From positions 11,904,001 to 11,968,000 of the forward strand of contig OZ020244.1 of NCBI GenBank assembly GCA_963971285.1: a DNA stretch of 64,000 nt, written 5' to 3'. Made by a program: the position numbers and the translations under genes. This DNA is from Astropecten irregularis. Lineage: Eukaryota; Echinodermata; Asteroidea; Paxillosida; Astropectinidae. The notes beneath the pieces were generated by a model. That model ran no database searches, was not told the DNA's origin, and worked only from the letters and a program-made list of their open reading frames with translations. Shown here one piece after another: positions 41,941 through 53,468 of the stretch (its first letter is position 1; every line of letters begins with the position of its first letter).

Positions 41941-42164
41941 ATTTTGCAAAAAAACATTTTGCTTGAGTAAACAATATGAAAGTATCGGATTGCCAACAAT
42001 TAGCTCAGTAGTTACGCTTACGCGGAGTCCGCGGACAATTGGTACGCTTACCTCGCGAACCCCATGAGCAGTTTCTGGCCAGCATTGAATTAGCATAACA
42101 AAGATGTATTGTCATACGATGTAAATGAGCCTGCTGAGCTGGTCTGTTGACAGTAACTAGGGAT

Positions 42165-42235
42165 TAAATTTTAGTCCGCGGACTTAGCGGACTCCGCGGA
42201 CAGACCTTTTTGAGGGCACGCCTAATAAAAACAAA
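42165..42235 (-). repeat. GC palindromic repeat, right arm
   Basis: In reverse it reads TTATTAGGCGTGCCCTCAA followed by GTCCGCGGA palindromes, matching 21948-22012. The pair could be the ends of one element into which the Polinton inserted. Confidence 0.55.
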
Positions 42236-42349
42236 TCCAATATTATTGATATTATTTATCCCTTGGGTGATGGTGGGCGACCCATGACCCTTCCTCCAGC
42301 AAGTTTGACATTTCAACATACATATATTGTATATTGTTTCCAACCTACA

Positions 42350-42769
42350 TAGAACTCACATGACGTCATCACATCATGGAAACTCCCGGGATGATGGATG
42401 TATATGCAGATGCCCTTTCCCAGGACTCCATCATCCCACCAACTCCCCCTGCACCTCAACGAGGTGTTCCATACATTCGTGGAGCTGGTGTTAAGGAGAA
42501 CATGCCCACTGTGGTGAGTGAAACGTATTCGAAGTAAATATACATTTCGATGGTTTATTTCCTTTTGCACATAGACATCTATTATTTACTTCTCCCCCCC
42601 CCCTTTCTTATGCAAAATAGAACTCGTCATTATGGAAATCCCTGTAGTGATGGAGGTATCGGCAGACGACCGTTCGCGCGACTCCATCTATCCAGCAACA
42701 ACCCCTGCACCCCAGCGAGATGGATCGTACATGCGAGGAGCTGGTGTGCCCGAGAAAGAACCTCTTACG
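42350..42769 (+). CDS. Two tandemly duplicated exon-like ORFs, unknown
   Basis: Segments at about 42350-42513 and 42621-42769 both follow an ATAG acceptor, start AACTC, contain an ATG (42376 and 42632) and end before GTGAGT. They read parallel sequences: an acidic stretch, DSI, a Pro-rich PAPQR, then Y-RGAGV and a charged end. The amino-acid similarity is clearly higher in the PAPQR...RGAGV part than elsewhere, suggesting selection at the protein level after duplication. No known domain. A host gene or an exon set of a transposon are both possible. The 2.1 kb foldback element begins 40 bp downstream. Confidence 0.4.
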
Positions 42770-42812
42770 GTGAGTGTTATAGTGTGGTAGATCGGTGCAA
42801 CATACAGCTAGA

Positions 42813-44949
42813 ATTGCTCAGTAAATGATGAAAGCATGAAACTTGGCACAGTTATACTTGAGCCTATACTGAATATTTTCAAAGGTGGAGCCAATGGATA
42901 CGGTATGTTCCTTAGCAACGGTTGCTAAGAAACTGATTGACCCTAGCAACGAGCCATTTAAGCAGGTCTAATCCTTTCCGAAAGGGTGATAATTTGTGTT
43001 TTAGCATCATTTGTTTGTTACTAAGCAACGGATATACCACATCAAATGTCTATTTTTATCTACATTTTCTTTTTGTAAATGATGTTTCCACCTAAAATTG
43101 CCTAAAACGTACAGCTGGAGAAAAATGTTTCCGTGTATTACAATCTGTACAGATTGGCATTACTGTTGATAGCCAAATCATAACATTTATTAGTTGCTTA
43201 GTAACCTATATTCCATAGCAACAAGCTGCGTACACATAGAAAACAATCCCTGCACATGGGGTCCGTTTTACTCAATGTTCTTATCAATAGAAGGCATATC
43301 CTAGAATCAATTAGAGATACGCTATTTTAAAATGACCAAATATCAAATTGAAACAATGTTGCTAAGCAATGTTGCTAGGCAATGCATTCATTAAAGCAAT
43401 CACTTATTTAGGCTCAGTTGGATTACCTCAATAATATTGATTATTCTCTGTAAGAGCAAATGTAAGATAAACGTTTTCCCTTTGCCCTTTCTCTTTTCTT
43501 GTTATACTAAGTAAATATAAACTGGAAGATGCTCACTGTTCCTCTAAGTAGTGTAGTATCTGGAGCAAGGTATCATCGATAGTAACAATGAAAGATTGAT
43601 CATTCTCATGTAGGTTGAGTTTAACTCTGATATAAAGTTCTCTCACTTCCCTGGGAATATATTATTTCCTTCTATATATGCAATGAAGGGTGGTTTGAGA
43701 AAAGTTTTCATTGAGATGCATTGCCTGAAATTAAGGGCAAATATTTGAGAAGGGTTAGCCTGATATCAGTACCGCTATGTTTGTTAGTAGTTGAACAGAC
43801 GAGAGGTGGTTCTTGGGTGGTTTTCACTTGAACTTTATTTTCACGATGAATCGGTTTTTTTTCTCTGATAAAAATTGACACGATTCCGTGGGATTGTTTA
43901 ATACTTTCATGTGTAGGGTTCCCTTCCTTGAGAAACGTGGATCTTTGAAAATGGTAATACATGTATCCAAAATTTGGATATGTAGGTTTAGGAGGCCTCA
44001 GAAGTGAGCCTGAGTGTGGTATGCAATAATTTCATATATTTGATGGGGAAAAAAATGAGTTTATCATCTCTGTGACGTGCCCAGAAAGGAATCTTGTCTA
44101 TGAGTGTTAAGACTATTTTTTTTTCCAAAAAAATTAATTCAATGTTATCGATTAATGGATCGATTTGAGGAAACACCATGTAACCGGTAAGAGTCATTCG
44201 TATATTTGCACTAATAATATAATGTTATTATCACAAATTTCCGGACTAGCCCAGTCCAAAACCAATCTTCGGTCGCTAGAAATGGCCTCCGAATTGGACG
44301 ATATTGTGCTCTAGAGCAGGTTCTATGAGCTGGTAGATCTACGTGGATTAGGGTTTGGTGATATCATCGTCATAGGCATGGTGTAATTATTCTGCAGTAT
44401 GCCACCACAATTGACCACAATCTGCAGCTGCACGCCAGAGGATTATTGCCTTTTTTTTTAAATGGACCAGAAATAGTTGACAAGTTCACTGTCTACAAAA
44501 AAAGCCCAGTCAGTTAAATGCGTTGCCTAGCAACCATAACAAAGCCATCATGTGCAGTTGACTTCAGTTCCAAATTGGAAAGATCACGAATACTAAAGCA
44601 ATATGAATCAAAATACTTCATAATGTTTAGTAAAATTGGCCTGCAGACATCAAATATGATCGGTTGCTAAGGAAAATGTGTTGCCTAGCAACTGTTGTTT
44701 TTATGTGTTTATTGCAATTGATCCAGGATGTTGGTATGAAAAGTAAAGCGGCAGATATTGAAATCCATTAAAAATGGTCTGAACATTTAGTCGGCAGGCA
44801 ATTTAATGTTGGTTTCTATGGAAAATATGTTGCCTAGCAACCGTTGCTATGCTTGGTACAGTTTGCATTGGCTCCACCTCTGAAAATGTTTAGAATGATG
44901 TGACAGACATGTGTGGAAAGTTTCATGCTTTTATCATCATCTGAGCAAT
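42813..44949. mobile_element. Non-autonomous inverted-repeat element with X-box-like sites
   Basis: The left end, AATTGCTCAG...AAAGCATGAAACTT...AGGTGGAGCCAATG, is matched in reverse at 44820-44949 (CATTGGCTCCACCT...AAGTTTCATGCTTTT...CTGAGCAATT). The ends are diverged but alignable for about 120 bp. The interior has no coding potential but many copies of GTTGCCTAGCAAC-type motifs, near 42906, 42945, 43019, 43190, 43370, 44521, 44690 and 44829. No clear target duplication seen. Confidence 0.65.
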
Positions 44950-47900
44950 TGTGGCACCAATCGCCTACACTAGCATGGATAATCTGAAGCGACACAGAAA
45001 AGTGTGTAATGGTTCCATAAAAAAAGTAGCTCAAATATAAAATCGAGTGTCAATAAAAAGTCCTCCCCAAACAAGATAACGTATAAAGATAAATCCAAGA
45101 AAACCCCAACCCCGAATCCTCTTTCCCCCAGGAAACAGGTACAGCTGAAGTGCTTAGCATGTGGGAGAAAATTCAGCCCACAAGATGCCCTGCACCGGCA
45201 TAACAAAGAGTATTTCCGATTTCGCAAACCAGCAGGTGCTGGCCATGCCCAACCCAGGCCGGTATCTCCTCCTAGGCTGCTGGATGAACCACATGAATCC
45301 CCGGTGATCGATCCACTGGCCGAAGACGGAGCAGACTTTACCCCAGAATAGGTGAGCGACGATGTGGAAGATGTACAAGTCATTCTTCGAGACAATTGGG
45401 CTTGTGTTCGCACACACAACACAACGGGCCGCCCTGTTCAAGATATCTACAATCTGAGGTTGATAGGTGCATCCAGCGTCAACGTAGAAAGTGGCATCCG
45501 GGCCATATTTCCTCGCTTGCGGCGCCACACTAAGATTAATATTTCCTTTGGATTCGTCCTGCGGCATGAGAAACAGGAGTATTAGCGCTATTTCCACTCT
45601 AGCCACAACAATGCCTTGGTGTTCCCGTCGCCAATGATCGTCGCTTCGCAAGAAGACTTGGAGCGCCTGGTGGAGAGAGTAAGCGATGCTGATGTGTTGC
45701 TGTACGCAATTAACCATCGTCCCGACACCAAGTGGAGCGTTGTTAGCCTGACCAACATGACGGTCTACGCCAACAAGATGCCCAACTTTCCCATTGGACG
45801 GGCACCTGAATGTCAGCTTCCTGCCTACGTGAGGAACAACGGAGGTTTTGTCACTCTAGTCAAAAGTGAACAGACAGGCCGGCGCTACGTTGACGATTTG
45901 TACTTTTTCAGAAGCCTCGCACTGCACCGCGGAGCAAATCTTCACGCCCTGGAAAGACCAACCCAAGCCCTTCTCGACATCTATCGGCAGAAGACAGGGA
46001 AACGACAGTTCGGTGGTGGTGTGACCCTGGATGATCTTCCTTACCTGGAGAATATTGTCGATGTTAGCATCAAGGTGTACTCTCTCGTGCGAGCGACGGT
46101 GGATGGTGATGATGCTGATGATGACAAAGTACAGCAGCCAAGAATCCAAGCCGAGCTGGTCAGACGCAGCCACCGGAAATTAACAGATTGCACCCTCTAC
46201 TTGAACTTACACGGGAATCACTTTTTCTACGTGTCTGACTTGAAAAGAATTAGATACAGTCGCTGCTACATCTGTTGCTAGTGTAACACCGCCTTTCCCA
46301 GACCATACAGTCTTCAGCGGCATGAACACTCATGTGAAGTCAACGTGAAGCATCGATTTCCCGGCGGCACCTACCGCCCACCTTCTTCCGTGTTCGACAA
46401 GCTGGCAGAGGAGGGAATAGAGGTAGAAGATGAGCTGCGTTACTACCCCTTTCGCGCCACGTTTGATATTGAGTGTTTTTTCCAGCCCGTGGGTCAGGAA
46501 GGCCAGCGAAGGGTAGGAAAGCTGCAGTGGGAACGCAGACATGAACTATTGAGTGTCGGCGTGGCGTCGAATGTCCCTGGCTTTGATTCCCCGAAATGCT
46601 TCGTGACGGAGGGAAATCCCCTGACTTTGTACGCCGAGTTAGAGCAGACGGATCCCGTCCAATTCGTCATCAAGAGGACCGGAAGTTACATGGCTGTCAA
46701 GACGTCACGACTTAAATTTCAGGACATCACCAATTATCTCGCCCCTGGATGCAGCTACGCCAAGTTTCTGAAGGCGTACGATTGCCAGCAAGAAAAGGGG
46801 TTCTTCCCATATGAGTGGATGGACGACCTGGCCAAGCTCGAAGACGGAACCTCCCACCTCACGATGCCTTTCACAGTAAGCTCAAGGGAGCAAACATCAC
46901 GGCTTCGGAGTACCAGTACTGCCAGAAGGTATGGGAGCGGGAAGAAATGCAGACAATGTCGGATTTCTTACAATGGTAAAACATCCTAGACGTTGTTCCT
47001 TTCCTGGATGCCATTGAAAAGCTGTTCACGTTCTATCGAGAGCGGGGCCTCGATTTGTTCAAGTCGGCCATTTCCGTCCCCGGGCTATCCCTCAAGTACC
47101 TGATGATGACGCTTCCTCCTCACATTCATCTCTCTCTTTTCAACAAGAAGAACGATGACCTCTACTTCACCCTGAAAAAAAAAAACATCGCTGGTGGCCC
47201 TTCCATTGTGTTTCACCGGTATCACCGGTATGCCCTTTACCTGTGGTCCCTGATGCAGGAGATAACATAACATAACAAATTACATTTATATAGCGCTTAA
47301 TACAAAGTTTCTAAGCGCGATGCCCACGGGAAACTTCGTCAGACGCAAAGCCAAAACAGGGTTAAAACCCAAGCCAGGTCGTCCGCACGGCATGATGGCT
47401 ACCGAATGGTTCGAGTGGGAGTCGAGGAAGCGCAGTGTCCACATCCGCCATCAGTACAACAACACGGAGAAGCGCATCGGACCGCGCAAGATTCCTGTGG
47501 ACGGATACTGTTCGGAGAACAACACCGTCTTTCAATTCCATGGCTGCTTCTGGCACGGCTACCAGTGCCATCTCAATGCTCATGAACACAATCCAGTCCG
47601 AAATGTAAGCTGTGAAGAGTTGAGGGCCAACACCGAACACATCTCGTCTTACATGTACATTCGCCAGCAGGGTTGTCGACTTGTCGAAATGTGGTAATGT
47701 CAATGGACGCGAGTACAACAAGAAGATACCGCACTGCAGGCCTTTCTGGCGTCCTCCAGAGTACCCAACTTTAAGGAGAACACGATGACACAGCGCCAAG
47801 TGTTGGAGTACATCAATGATGGGAGTATGTTTGGCCTAGTCAGGTGTGACGTCGAGGTACCTACCCAGCGACAAGAATACTTTGCCGACATGACTCCGAT

Positions 47901-48289
47901 ATTCAAGAATGTAGACATCAAGAGGCAATACATCGGCCACCACATGAGAGACTTCACTGAGCTGGAAGGAATCATGAAGACTCATAGACGCAGCTTTATT
48001 GGCAGTATGTTTGGGAAGGATATTCTTCTGGCCACTCCCCTGTTACGATGGTATATGGCGCACGGGATCCAGGTCCAACATGTGTACGAGAGCATCCAGT
48101 ACACACCCAGCGATTTTTTTCCAACAGTTCGGCAATGAAGTGAGCGATGCCAGACGAGCAGGCGACAGCGACCCATCCAAAGGAATCATAGCAGATACCA
48201 TGAAACTGCTTGGGAGGTCGAATGGGAGGGTGACGGAATTATCGCCCTGTCCAGTAACACCTACTATTGCTTCGGGCGCTGTCGTACAG

Positions 48290-51200
48290 GATAGACGCAA
48301 CATATGTTTGCTGGACATTTTTGATATCAAAATCCATATTTATCACCGTTTCTTCCAGCCATCTGGTCTTCATTTGAGTTCTTTTTATAACCTGGAATGT
48401 GTGTCGTTCGAACTTGGCTTATTTCGTGATATTTTATTGCCGATTGGAGCAGATTTTTGGATGACAACTTCCGGGGTTGTGGCGTGCTACAATTAACAAC
48501 ACAAACAACGGCAGCCTACATACAGTGAGTAAGTCTCGTTACTAACTCGTTCCAGAGCCTGCGACATTCAGCTGACAACCTGTGAACCCGAACTGCCGCA
48601 GATTCTGCAAGTTGATTTTAACTTTGGAGCTCTATCCTGTACGATTCAGCGCCCTCCCCCTCCCTAACCCTTTTCCCCTCGTACATCGGGGGAAAACAAG
48701 ATGGCGGCTGCCAACCATGGACGCCCCTGGCTGTGTAAGGCCCATTGTACTAGCGCATGCACAATGATATCTACGTTCATCACGTTGTATTGCCTGCTTG
48801 CCCCTGGATGTTATAATGAACCTATTACATACACACTTCTCGATCCTGTTGACCACTGCCGTGTTTGGCATTCTACAACTACCAGTATAGTACCACGACT
48901 CGAAATGGAAGCTTTTCATGGAGAAATGACAATGCCTGTTTATTATCGGCATCGATATGCAGCCACTGCCTTTCAGACCTTTTATGTTGACAGTGTTCCA
49001 GCTATTCTCCCATATGTTGTCACCATAAACATAGGACATGCTGGTCTCAGGGTTAGATTTTGTGGGAAGAGGATGAATTATTACCCAGCACAGAGTGACA
49101 CTGCTACTTTTCAACAAAGACTGCTTCTAGACGGTGATGTTGAACTAAACCCAGGCCCATCATTACCTCATGACAACGTTACCACACCTGATCGCATATT
49201 AACCCTGGAAGGAGTCAAGAATATGTCAGGGCTAAGAATAGCCCACATAAACATCAATGGCCTCTACGGGAAACTTGATCAGCTACGAGTATCTCTGCTA
49301 GATAAGCCAGTCCATATCTTGGCACTCTCGGAAACAAAACTTTGTGAAACTATTTGTTCTAGCGAGCTTAATGTGCCAGATTATACGCTACTTCGCAAGG
49401 ACAGAACTCGACGCGGGGGTGGTGTTGCAATTTTTATCCAACAAAGCATTAGCTTCATCAATGTCCCCTGCATCCAGAACTTGGAAAACATTGCCATACT
49501 TGTGTCTACACCTAGTGGCAATTCGATGTTGATCACTACAGTTTATCGACCACCAAATTCACCTGCATCATTCTTTGACGATTTTGAATCAGCCTTGGAA
49601 CTTCTTATAACTAAGTCCAGTAACATGATCATCGTCGGAGACATAAACTGTGACTTTCTTTCAATTTCGCCACAATTGACACGATTGCAGGAAATAATGA
49701 ACCTGTTTAATCTTCATCAAATTGTTCCTGAGGCAACTCGACTTACACAAAACTCTGCCTCATTAATCGATGTGATTCTTACCAATAATGTGTCAATACA
49801 TTCTGAGTGCAATGTCATTCCATGTGCAATAAGTGATCATGACTTTATCTTTACCTCTGTCAAATTTAAAGTCACTAACCAGTCTCATGTTGAAAAAACT
49901 TTTAGGACTTTTAAAAATTTTGATCCTGATGCCTTTTTAATTGATCTCAATAATCAGCCCTGGCATATTTTAAATAATATGACTAATATTGATATGGCCT
50001 GGGAGACTTGGTATAATATGTTTGGCAGTGTTTGTGACAAACACGCTCCATTCGTTATCCGGCGTTTTAGAGCAAATCTTCCGAAGTGGCTTGAAAACAG
50101 ACAAGATATCTTTCAATTAATGCATGATCGTGATGCTGCTAAAAGTAAAGCTAGAAGAACTCAAAATGTGGCTGACTGGGCTAGGGCAAAAACTCTGAGA
50201 AACAGGGTTACAAGTTATTGTCGAAATGCTAAAGTTGATTATTTTCGCAATTATGTTCAAGCTAATCAATCTAATAGTAGAAAACTTTGGATGGGCTTGC
50301 GAGACATTATACCAAATAAGAAGTGCAATAGCTTTCCATGTTCATTCAATGTTGACAATAGGGACACCTCTGATCCAACTACTATAGCCAATGGGTTTAA
50401 TGATTTTTTTGTTAACATTTGTAATATCCTCACAGCTAACATTTCGAATGACGATGAATTAGACCCATTTTCATATTTATCTCGTTGTTCATCCGCTTTT
50501 TCATTTGATAGAATTTCACCCGAGTTTGTATTCAAAGAGATTGTCAGACTGGATCCTGGGAAGTCTCCTGGCCTGGACAACATTGATGGTAGGCTCTTTA
50601 AGCTGGCAGCGCCAATCATCTCAAATCCCTTGACTCATTTATTCAATTTATCCCTTTCAACTGGTACTCTCCCACATACTTGGAAAATGGCTAAAGTTAT
50701 CCCCATATTTAAATCTGGTAATCGCAAAGAATTGAATAATTATAGGCCCATTTCCATTTTGTCCGTGGTTTCTAAAATCATTGAGAAAGTTGTCCATTCC
50801 CAACTGTTTACCTACATGAACTCCAATGCCCTCCTGTCACCAAGTCAATCAGGATTTAGACCCGGGTATTCCACACTTGCAGCAGTGACCCATGTCCATG
50901 ACAGCTGGCTCCACCATATTAACAATGGCAAACTTGTTGGTTCTCTATTCATTGATTTACAAAAAGCTTTTGATACAGTAAACCATGATATTCTTTTACG
51001 CAAACTCTCATTTTATGGTTTATCTAATCCTGTTATCAATTGGTTTACCTCATACTTATCGGGTAGGACACAGCAAGTTGCATATAAATCGAAGCTTTCA
51101 GCTACTTGCCCAATTGTAGCTGGCATTCCTCAGGGATCTATTTTGGGACCTTTGCTATTTTCTTTGTATATAAATGACATGCCAAAATGCCTAAGTCACT

Positions 51201-52380
51201 GCAACATTGAAATGTATGCTGATGATACACTCATGTATTGTGGTGAAAAACACACTAATCTCATTGAAAATAATCTAAAGATAGATCTCTTGAACTTGAC
51301 CAACTGGCTCCGGGCTAATAAACTCATTATTAATCCCCAAAAAACAGAACTCATGTTAATCGGAACTGCACAAAAACTTCGAAGGTCCAATCCTCTTCAG
51401 ATCCACCTATCCGGCCAGAAAATCAAACAAGTTGACTGTCACAAACATTTGGGAGTTATCTTTGATAGTAACCTAAAATTTAAGGAGCATACAAATAAAC
51501 TGTGTAACAAATTAAATTCGTCAATTTCTGTTTTAGCTAGGACAAGGAAATTCATTAATCAAGCGACTGCTACTTCCCTTTATAATGCCCTGGTTTTACC
51601 GCACATAGACTACTGCTGCATGTTGTGGGGTGCCAAGCCTTCACTGGTCTGTAAAATTCAAAAGCTTCAGAATAGAGCACTTCGTATTATTCTTAAGGTC
51701 CATCCTCAAACCTCATCTAGTATTCTATTTAGTCACGTCAATGTTATGACCGTTTCACAACGTGTTCAATTTCAACTTGGCTGCCAGTCTTATAGGGCTT
51801 CTATTGGTGTTGCTCCAGACTACATGTGCCGGATATTGAACAGGATCCAGCCTGGCAATCGACCAACAACTCGTGCAGTTACACAGGGTAACTACATCTT
51901 CCCTAAACCCAACTGCGAACTTTTCAAAAACTGCTTTAGCTTTAGGGCCCCACATTTTTTAAATAGTATTCCCTCTGACATCCGTTCGTCTCCCTCTTTC
52001 CACTCATTTCGGCGTTCGCTAAAAGAGTGGATTGTGGAACATGAGCGGATGTCAGGTTAGTTTCATTAATCGGGTGGGTGGGGGAGGGCGCAATTTGCTC
52101 TCATCATTTTTTTAACTCTGTAATTATACTTTGAATGTAATTTCTTTTTTGATCATTCAGTAATTCTGCCTATATGTGTTAATATTCTTATTTATTTAAT
52201 TTTCCCTCACGTTTTTTGTACTGTTTGTTTGTTGTCTACCCTCCACGTTTTTAATCTTGTTTTTTTGTAAACTTGATGTCAATGTATCTTTGATGTTTTT
52301 TTAATGTAATGTTAAATGTCTGTCTCTGAGGGCCCCAAATGATCAGCTTGTAGCTGGATGGGTCACCCTCGTGAAATATG

Positions 52381-52425
<45 letters not shown>

Positions 52426-52428
52426 ATT
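48290..52428 (+). mobile_element. CR1/L2-group LINE with intact ORF
   Basis: Inserted in the second Polinton's polymerase. The 5' end is approximate (about 48290). The 3' end is a TAAA microsatellite of about eleven units at 52383-52427, followed at once by polymerase codons (SCKGFKKATND). A single long ORF is intact, so the copy may be recent. Confidence 0.85.
48701..52060 (+). CDS. 2A-endonuclease-reverse transcriptase polyprotein
   Basis: 1119 residues without a break from the ATG at 48701. The N-terminal ~150 residues include a hydrophobic, signal-like stretch (MISTFITLYCLLAPG) and end in a 2A motif, DGDVELNPGP (about residues 144-153). In related sea urchin elements such 2A peptides release the leader co-translationally. 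The APE-type endonuclease follows (IAHININGLYGK, LSETKL, RRGGGVAIF, VYRPPNSP, VGDINCDF, SDHDFIF). The RT has NYRPISILSVVSK, IDLQKAFDTVNH (motif A), GIPQGSILGPLLF (motif B) and MYADDTLMY (motif C). The C-terminus ends in the FHSFRRSLKEW-type tail. It copies LINE RNA into DNA at a nicked target. Confidence 0.92.
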   Translation: MAAANHGRPWLCKAHCTSACTMISTFITLYCLLAPGCYNEPITYTLLDPVDHCRVWHSTTTSIVPRLEMEAFHGEMTMPVYYRHRYAATAFQTFYVDSVPAILPYVVTINIGHAGLRVRFCGKRMNYYPAQSDTATFQQRLLLDGDVELNPGPSLPHDNVTTPDRILTLEGVKNMSGLRIAHININGLYGKLDQLRVSLLDKPVHILALSETKLCETICSSELNVPDYTLLRKDRTRRGGGVAIFIQQSISFINVPCIQNLENIAILVSTPSGNSMLITTVYRPPNSPASFFDDFESALELLITKSSNMIIVGDINCDFLSISPQLTRLQEIMNLFNLHQIVPEATRLTQNSASLIDVILTNNVSIHSECNVIPCAISDHDFIFTSVKFKVTNQSHVEKTFRTFKNFDPDAFLIDLNNQPWHILNNMTNIDMAWETWYNMFGSVCDKHAPFVIRRFRANLPKWLENRQDIFQLMHDRDAAKSKARRTQNVADWARAKTLRNRVTSYCRNAKVDYFRNYVQANQSNSRKLWMGLRDIIPNKKCNSFPCSFNVDNRDTSDPTTIANGFNDFFVNICNILTANISNDDELDPFSYLSRCSSAFSFDRISPEFVFKEIVRLDPGKSPGLDNIDGRLFKLAAPIISNPLTHLFNLSLSTGTLPHTWKMAKVIPIFKSGNRKELNNYRPISILSVVSKIIEKVVHSQLFTYMNSNALLSPSQSGFRPGYSTLAAVTHVHDSWLHHINNGKLVGSLFIDLQKAFDTVNHDILLRKLSFYGLSNPVINWFTSYLSGRTQQVAYKSKLSATCPIVAGIPQGSILGPLLFSLYINDMPKCLSHCNIEMYADDTLMYCGEKHTNLIENNLKIDLLNLTNWLRANKLIINPQKTELMLIGTAQKLRRSNPLQIHLSGQKIKQVDCHKHLGVIFDSNLKFKEHTNKLCNKLNSSISVLARTRKFINQATATSLYNALVLPHIDYCCMLWGAKPSLVCKIQKLQNRALRIILKVHPQTSSSILFSHVNVMTVSQRVQFQLGCQSYRASIGVAPDYMCRILNRIQPGNRPTTRAVTQGNYIFPKPNCELFKNCFSFRAPHFLNSIPSDIRSSPSFHSFRRSLKEWIVEHERMSG

Positions 52429-52669
52429 CAGCTGTAAAGGATTTAAAAAAGCCACCAATGACACCAACAAACAAAAGTACCCGGGAGTTCTCGAAACCCA
52501 ACAAGCAGCAGGAGGTGTACAAGCAGCAGGAGGTGTTAACCGAGGCTTTCGCATGTGCAATCAGCACATTAACACATATGCCCAGGAAAAAATAGCATTC
52601 AGCTACTTCTACCCCAAGCGCAAGGTTGTGCCTGATGGAGTGTCAACGACCTTTCTAGACATTTAGGTT

Positions 52670-53460
52670 GAGGCAGGCTGAACCGATCCATTTAAGCAAG
52701 GGTGAGAAAACATCAGAATAAAACAAAATCATAATGCATCACAAAGTTGTGGTAAAAAATGCAGTTGATCATTTCAACGTGATGTCATTGATTGAATGAT
52801 TGATTGATCTATTATTTTATTTATAAAATTATTTATTTGTTTGTTAATTAAATTACTCATTGATTATTATTTTTTATTGATTGATTTATCTAGCGGAGGT
52901 GTGTTTCAAGTGACACATTTCTCCTCTATTATGTCCCTTTTGGTCACTGGTTTCTTGTTTATACTGGTTATTATGGTACTTTGATCCATCCCACCGTGAA
53001 ATTTCCTCTTCATGTTTTGCATTCTTGTATCCATTTCTGTGTAATTCGTAGTGCTTCTTAGGCGTTTGATGGGTCATCATTTTAAATAATAATGGTTATT
53101 TTTTATCTTTCCATTTGACGAACAGCTCTCTTTAAAGCATGACATTGTGACCTTGATAAATATAATTCCAGTTTTTTAATCATTTGAAAGTATTGACTAG
53201 TTCGTTTTAATTGAGAATAATTAATTGAAAAAAATGAATTGCCATCACACCTGTGTTTGTTAAACAATGACAACTCTGTTTTCTTATTATGAGTACGGTG
53301 CATTTATATTGACGGTGGTTGCTGCAGAGAGATGATGGACAGAAATTAATAAATGTTGTGTTTAATTTCGTTTGGTAAACAACATTTGCTTTGCTGAAGA
53401 TCAATTCTCTCTGTATTCGTATCGTCTTTAAACGAACCTTGCATCCATTGTGTTACTCAC
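52670..53460. other. AT-rich gap between polymerase and ATPase remnants
   Basis: No coding similarity. Composition differs from the GC-richer Polinton coding parts on both sides, so it may be a later insertion, but no ends were found. Confidence 0.4.
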
Positions 53461-53468
53461 TTAACGTC

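Larger units (their letters stand above)
44974..52665 (+). pseudogene. pPolB: Second Polinton polymerase, core deleted and split
   Basis: Zinc-finger halves (NLKRHRKVC at 44980; CLACGRKF at 45150) precede a conserved N-terminal block at 45352-46281 (WACVRTHNTTGR, then GFILRH-like FGFVLRH), which has in-frame TAG codons at 45583 and 46279. Exo I is FDIECFF (~46465). Further frames carry DITNYLAPGCSY, GISVPGL-like ISVPGLSLKYL (47060) and GGPSIVFHRYH. Motif A (ALYLWSLMQE, ~47240) is cut by a ~60 bp insert with TATATAGCGCTTAATAC. The VFQFHGCFWHGYQC block lies at ~47530 and FGKDILLATPLL at ~48015. At 48217, directly after IIADTMKLLG, the sequence jumps to the EVEWEGDGIIALSSNTYYCF block, so motifs B and C are missing. 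A LINE follows, and the C-terminus resumes at ~52430 (GGVNRGFR, KRKVVPDGVSTTFLDI) to the stop at 52665. Confidence 0.88.

Noticed and set aside
45154-45717. 187 aa minus-strand ORF
   Set aside because: It is antisense to the polymerase remnant, whose plus-strand reading has clear family motifs.
47362-47799. 145 aa minus-strand ORF
   Set aside because: Antisense to the FHGCFWHGY block of the second Polinton polymerase.
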